Below are positions 19,762 through 22,327 of a stretch of 22,327 nt of DNA, piece after piece. Where the stretch lies: positions 1 through 22,327 of the forward strand of contig JAAMXY010001141.1 of the NCBI GenBank assembly GCA_019677205.1, in the 5' to 3' direction. Under the pieces are notes generated by a model, which saw only the letters and a list, made by a program, of their open reading frames with translations, did not search any database and was not told the DNA's origin. Position numbers and translations under genes: made by a program. Positions within the stretch are counted from its first letter, which is position 1. Every line of letters starts with the position of its first letter. This stretch comes from Pinguiococcus pyrenoidosus. Lineage: Eukaryota > Sar > Pinguiophyceae > Pinguiochrysidales > Pinguiochrysidaceae.

Positions 19762-21212
19762 ATGATTCAGCCTCGCGGAGAGCGCGCCAAGGCCATGCTT
19801 CAGAGCCCGTCCAAGCGGCGTCGCCACACCCCCCGACGCACGCCGAGAGAGCCTCCTCCGGAGACGCCGGAGGCCATTCGTCGCGGCTCCGAGGAGAACG
19901 AGGCGCCCAACACCCCTGAAGGGGCCGTGAAGCCCCAGGAGCTGTTTCCCAAGGCGGCCTTGATTGAGGAGGCGCCAGATACGCCGGGCGCGGTGGTCGA
20001 ACGCCGCCCGACGTCGAGGTCTAGTGGCGTGAAGGCAAAGTTGGAAGTGGAGCCGAGCGCCGACAAGGTGGACAAGAAGGCCCTGGAGATGGACAAGAAG
20101 AAGGAAAAGGTCCGCCAAAGCTACAAGGTGCTGCGCAAGGCCACGGGAGCTCTGGGAGGCAACGCCGACGGCGGAGCCATCTACGGAGAGATCACCGAGG
20201 GCAGCATGGCCCGCATCGTGACCGCGCTGGAGCAGTACTGCGGCTTCTCCTCGCGCTCCACCTTCATTGATGTCGGCTCCGGCCTGGGCAAGCCAAACGT
20301 GCACGTCGCGCAGTATCCGGGAGTGGTGTGCAGCTATGGCATCGAGCTGGAGGATATTCGGTACGCTCCTTGTTCCGACACCGCAGAGACGCGTGATTGC
20401 TTAGGAAGCGTTTGCAATGGCCACCGCCCCCACGTACCTCCCTTTTCCTCCACCTAACCCTTACGTCATGCCCGCGCTGCACAGGTACAAGCTTGCAATG
20501 ATCAACCTGGATGCGCTCCTCAAGCAGGAAAGCCTGCAGCGCAGCGTCTTCTTCTCCAAGGGAGACATCGCCATGGCGGAGAGCTTCGCGGGCTTCACAC
20601 ATGTCTACATGTATGACCTTGGCTTCCCGCCGGAGACGCGAGAGCATATCTCGAAGATGTGGTCCGACTCGGGGCCGCACACCAAGTACGCTAGCCGTGG
20701 AGACCCTCCAGCTTGCCCTCGTGGGCTGCACCGCCTCACGACTGAAGCGTCTTCTCCCTTCTGCAGATATCTGGTGTCCTACATCAGACCCAGCGTGCTG
20801 ATAGAGCAGTATGACATGGAGATCGAGGAGCTCGTCGACGAAGATGGGGAGCCTCTCCGCATCCCAACGTCCATGCACGGTGAGCGGTTGGTGGACCATC
20901 ATCATCTTGGTTGCGTTGAGGCTTCTCCTTTCAGCAGGTCGAAGCTGACGCGTTTCCCCCTTAGGCTCCGCCGAAGGTCACACTGCGTACTTCTACAAAC
21001 GATCTCCTCCGATGACGACGGATGACGAGTTCCCAGCCGACGCGTCCGAGATTGCGAGCATGGTGGACCCGGTTTTCAAGCAAGGCTTTGAGCTTGTGGG
21101 CGGGCCCGTGGAGGACCTGCAAGCGCACACGACCGCCGTCGTCGCGGACTACCTGACGGAGACCAGGAAGACCAGGTCCCGCACCGGACGCAGGAAGGTT
21201 CGAAATGACTAG
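19762..21212 (+). CDS. DOT1-like histone-lysine methyltransferase domain protein
   Basis: Proposed join 19762-20360, 20485-20685, 20767-20879, 20965-21212: three GT-AG introns of 124, 81 and 85 nt and a 386-residue product. It is predicted to be a nuclear SAM-dependent methyltransferase of the DOT1 class (histone H3K79 type). The N-terminal 115 residues are basic and rich in Thr-Pro/Ser-Pro, with a KRRRH nuclear-localisation-like cluster. The catalytic fold begins near residue 120. Motif I is FIDVGSGLGKPN (168-179), motif II GIELEDIR (193-200, E195), and an acidic SKGDIA (D227) follows. The place of the DOT1 NNFAF motif reads MYDLGFPPE, so the usual paired Asn is not kept and the substrate could differ. 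The C-terminus is acidic, then basic (TRKTRSRTGRRK). Splice choice is fixed by frame; the alternative acceptor at 20937 gives an early stop. Confidence 0.88.
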
Positions 21213-21402
21213 CACGACGACGAAGCTTGAGCGACGTAGGTCGATTTGTCCAGGTGCAGCGTCGGTCGAAGGTTGTCCCAACGGGCTGCATCCCTTGTTT
21301 GTGTGGCGATGCGGCAAGCCCTCCCCTTTTTCATGAGCGAAGCTCGTTATGCGCCTTCCTGTCTACAAAGGCTACGAACGAAGTGATTGTTACTTGCTTC
21401 TC

Positions 21403-21882
21403 TCAGAGCGGCACTAAGCGCTCGGGATCGTCTAGCCAGTCTAAGTTCTGCAGCTGCCCATCGGCGGTTGCTTTCATCTTTACAGCCTGCAGGGGCACGC
21501 CCACGTTCAGCATCTTGAAATAGGTCACACAGGCGGGATGTGTGCGCGCCGGAACCATGCCATCTTCCTTCACGGGCCCTTCGTCTTCCGGAGTCTCTTC
21601 GGCATTCGCCGGCGTTTCCGCCGGTGCTTCAGCGGAAGTCGCCGGCTCTTCGGCTACTGCGGGGGCGACTACAACACTAGAGCTCTGTGCGATGCTCACG
21701 ATCGACGGAGAGCGCAACTTCGCCTCCAGCACCTGCAAAAGCGTCTCCAGACGAGTGACTTTCGCGCTCACTTTCGCCAGGCGCTCGTCGCACTGCAGCG
21801 CAAAGCTATTGAGGAACGCAGTGGTCTGCAGAATGAAGTGATTGACCAGCAGCGCCGAATGAGGCGCCGGCGCGCCCGCCAT
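21403..21882 (-). CDS. WASHC3: WASH complex subunit 3 (CCDC53 family)
   Basis: This 159-residue protein matches the CCDC53/WASHC3 family at both ends. Near the N-terminus is the helix VNHFILQTTAFLNSFALQCD followed by the coiled coil RLETLLQVLEAKL (human: VQFLNRFSTVCEEKL, IETTLNILDAKL). After an Ala/Glu/Pro-rich linker comes YFKMLNVGVPLQAVKMKATADG (human YLKMVQVGVP). In the WASH complex this subunit joins the core assembly that activates Arp2/3 on endosomes. The start ATG at 21882 gives MAGAPAPHS; the frame stays open upstream to 22101 but that part is not family-like. The C-terminal acidic tail of the animal protein is shortened. No intron. Its 3' end faces the DOT1-like gene 190 bp away. Confidence 0.88.
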   Translation of the reverse strand: MAGAPAPHSALLVNHFILQTTAFLNSFALQCDERLAKVSAKVTRLETLLQVLEAKLRSPSIVSIAQSSSVVVAPAVAEEPATSAEAPAETPANAEETPEDEGPVKEDGMVPARTHPACVTYFKMLNVGVPLQAVKMKATADGQLQNLDWLDDPERLVPL

Positions 21883-22327
21883 TGGCCTCAAAACGCAGCG
21901 TAGGACACAGATTTTGGCGCCAAAATCCTGGGCATTTTCGTGGATTTCGTCAAAACAAGAAAAGGAATGGGACAGACGACGGGACTGTGACAGAGGGAGC
22001 GAAAAAAGACGGTGACGGACGGAGACCAGGCTCGCGGTGACAGAATCCAAATCCGAAGGGCCCAAAACCCAAAACACGAAACACGAAAGATAGGAAGGCA
22101 TTCAAATGATCATCTGCGCCACAAAGCGCCTTGTGGACGAGCGATGCCGTCTGAAGTGGCCATGTGGCTCCAACTAACTTCAGAATGGCGTGAGAGACCT
22201 GCGTGAGCTGCGCAATGCCGCCGCTTGGCGCTTGCGACGCTGTAGCAAAGCCGAAGAGGCGATCAGCTGATGCGCCAAAGACGCTTCCGCGCGTCCAAAA
22301 GGCCACAAACCGCCGCTGCTCTGGAGA
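21883..22327. other. 5' flank of WASHC3
   Basis: No second gene is recognised before the window ends. It carries the palindrome at 21911-21926 and a reverse-oriented TGCGCCAAA at 22271-22279. A CCCAAAA/ACACGAAA direct-repeat run lies at about 22061-22088. Confidence 0.45.
21911..21926. promoter_or_regulatory. 16-bp perfect palindrome ATTTTGGCGCCAAAAT (E2F-like)
   Basis: This is a perfect 16-bp palindrome 29 bp upstream of the WASHC3 start codon. Its core TTTGGCGCCAAA fits the E2F/DP consensus of plants and animals. It may be a core-promoter element. Confidence 0.6.

Noticed and set aside
22061-22088. CCCAAAACCCAAAA run resembling a telomeric repeat
   Set aside because: Only two units, in the middle of ordinary intergenic DNA; too short to call telomeric.
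1-22327. tRNA, rRNA, CRISPR, transposase or reverse-transcriptase genes
   Set aside because: None recognised on either strand by eye.

Overview
This window is nuclear DNA from a GC-rich, intron-containing eukaryote, most likely a microbial alga or protist. The evidence is eukaryotic protein families only (AP2 transcription factor, IP3/ryanodine-receptor-type Ca2+ channel, 40S ribosomal protein uS12/RPS23, DOT1-like methyltransferase, WASH-complex subunit), short GT-AG introns of 68-163 nt and no operons or Shine-Dalgarno sites. The uS12 sequence, especially its KEKKEKPRS tail, resembles alveolate and stramenopile versions. A SAR-group or other secondary-plastid lineage is my best inference; the species is not identified.

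Layout, left to right: (1) an AP2-domain protein gene on the minus strand (about 254-1665) with a (TC)n(TG)n microsatellite at its 3' side; (2) about 1.5 kb without a convincing gene, containing one copy of a dispersed repeat (2482-2700) and short tandem repeats; (3) a minus-strand gene for a secreted, membrane-anchored surface protein with 21 DUF285/BspA-like 25-residue repeats (3133-5637), with the second copy of the dispersed repeat upstream (5992-6142); (4) a 9.4-kb plus-strand gene (6708-16089) for a roughly 3,047-residue IP3-receptor/ryanodine-receptor-like channel; (5) a plus-strand gene (16585-18265) for a secretory protein of unknown family; (6) minus-strand RPS23 (18790-19296); (7) plus-strand four-exon DOT1-like methyltransferase (19762-21212), divergent from RPS23 across a 465-bp shared promoter region with a perfect CRE-type palindrome; (8) minus-strand WASHC3/CCDC53 (21403-21882), with a perfect ATTTTGGCGCCAAAAT palindrome just upstream.

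The most interesting object is gene 4. It has the full architecture of an intracellular Ca2+-release channel: N-terminal domain, MIR repeats, RIH domains, six-segment pore with a GGIGDN filter, and the C-x2-C...H-x4-H linker finger. A complete four-helix voltage-sensor domain sits in the cytosolic armadillo region, with F-x2-E in S2, Asp in S3 and seven basic residues at every third position in S4. A C2-like domain follows the C-terminal coiled coil. The residues that hold IP3 in animal receptors are largely replaced. Together these suggest a Ca2+ channel that has traded or supplemented ligand gating with voltage sensing, a combination I do not know from described IP3R/RyR proteins.

The genes do not form an obvious pathway. 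They look like independently transcribed neighbours, with several closely spaced divergent or convergent pairs.
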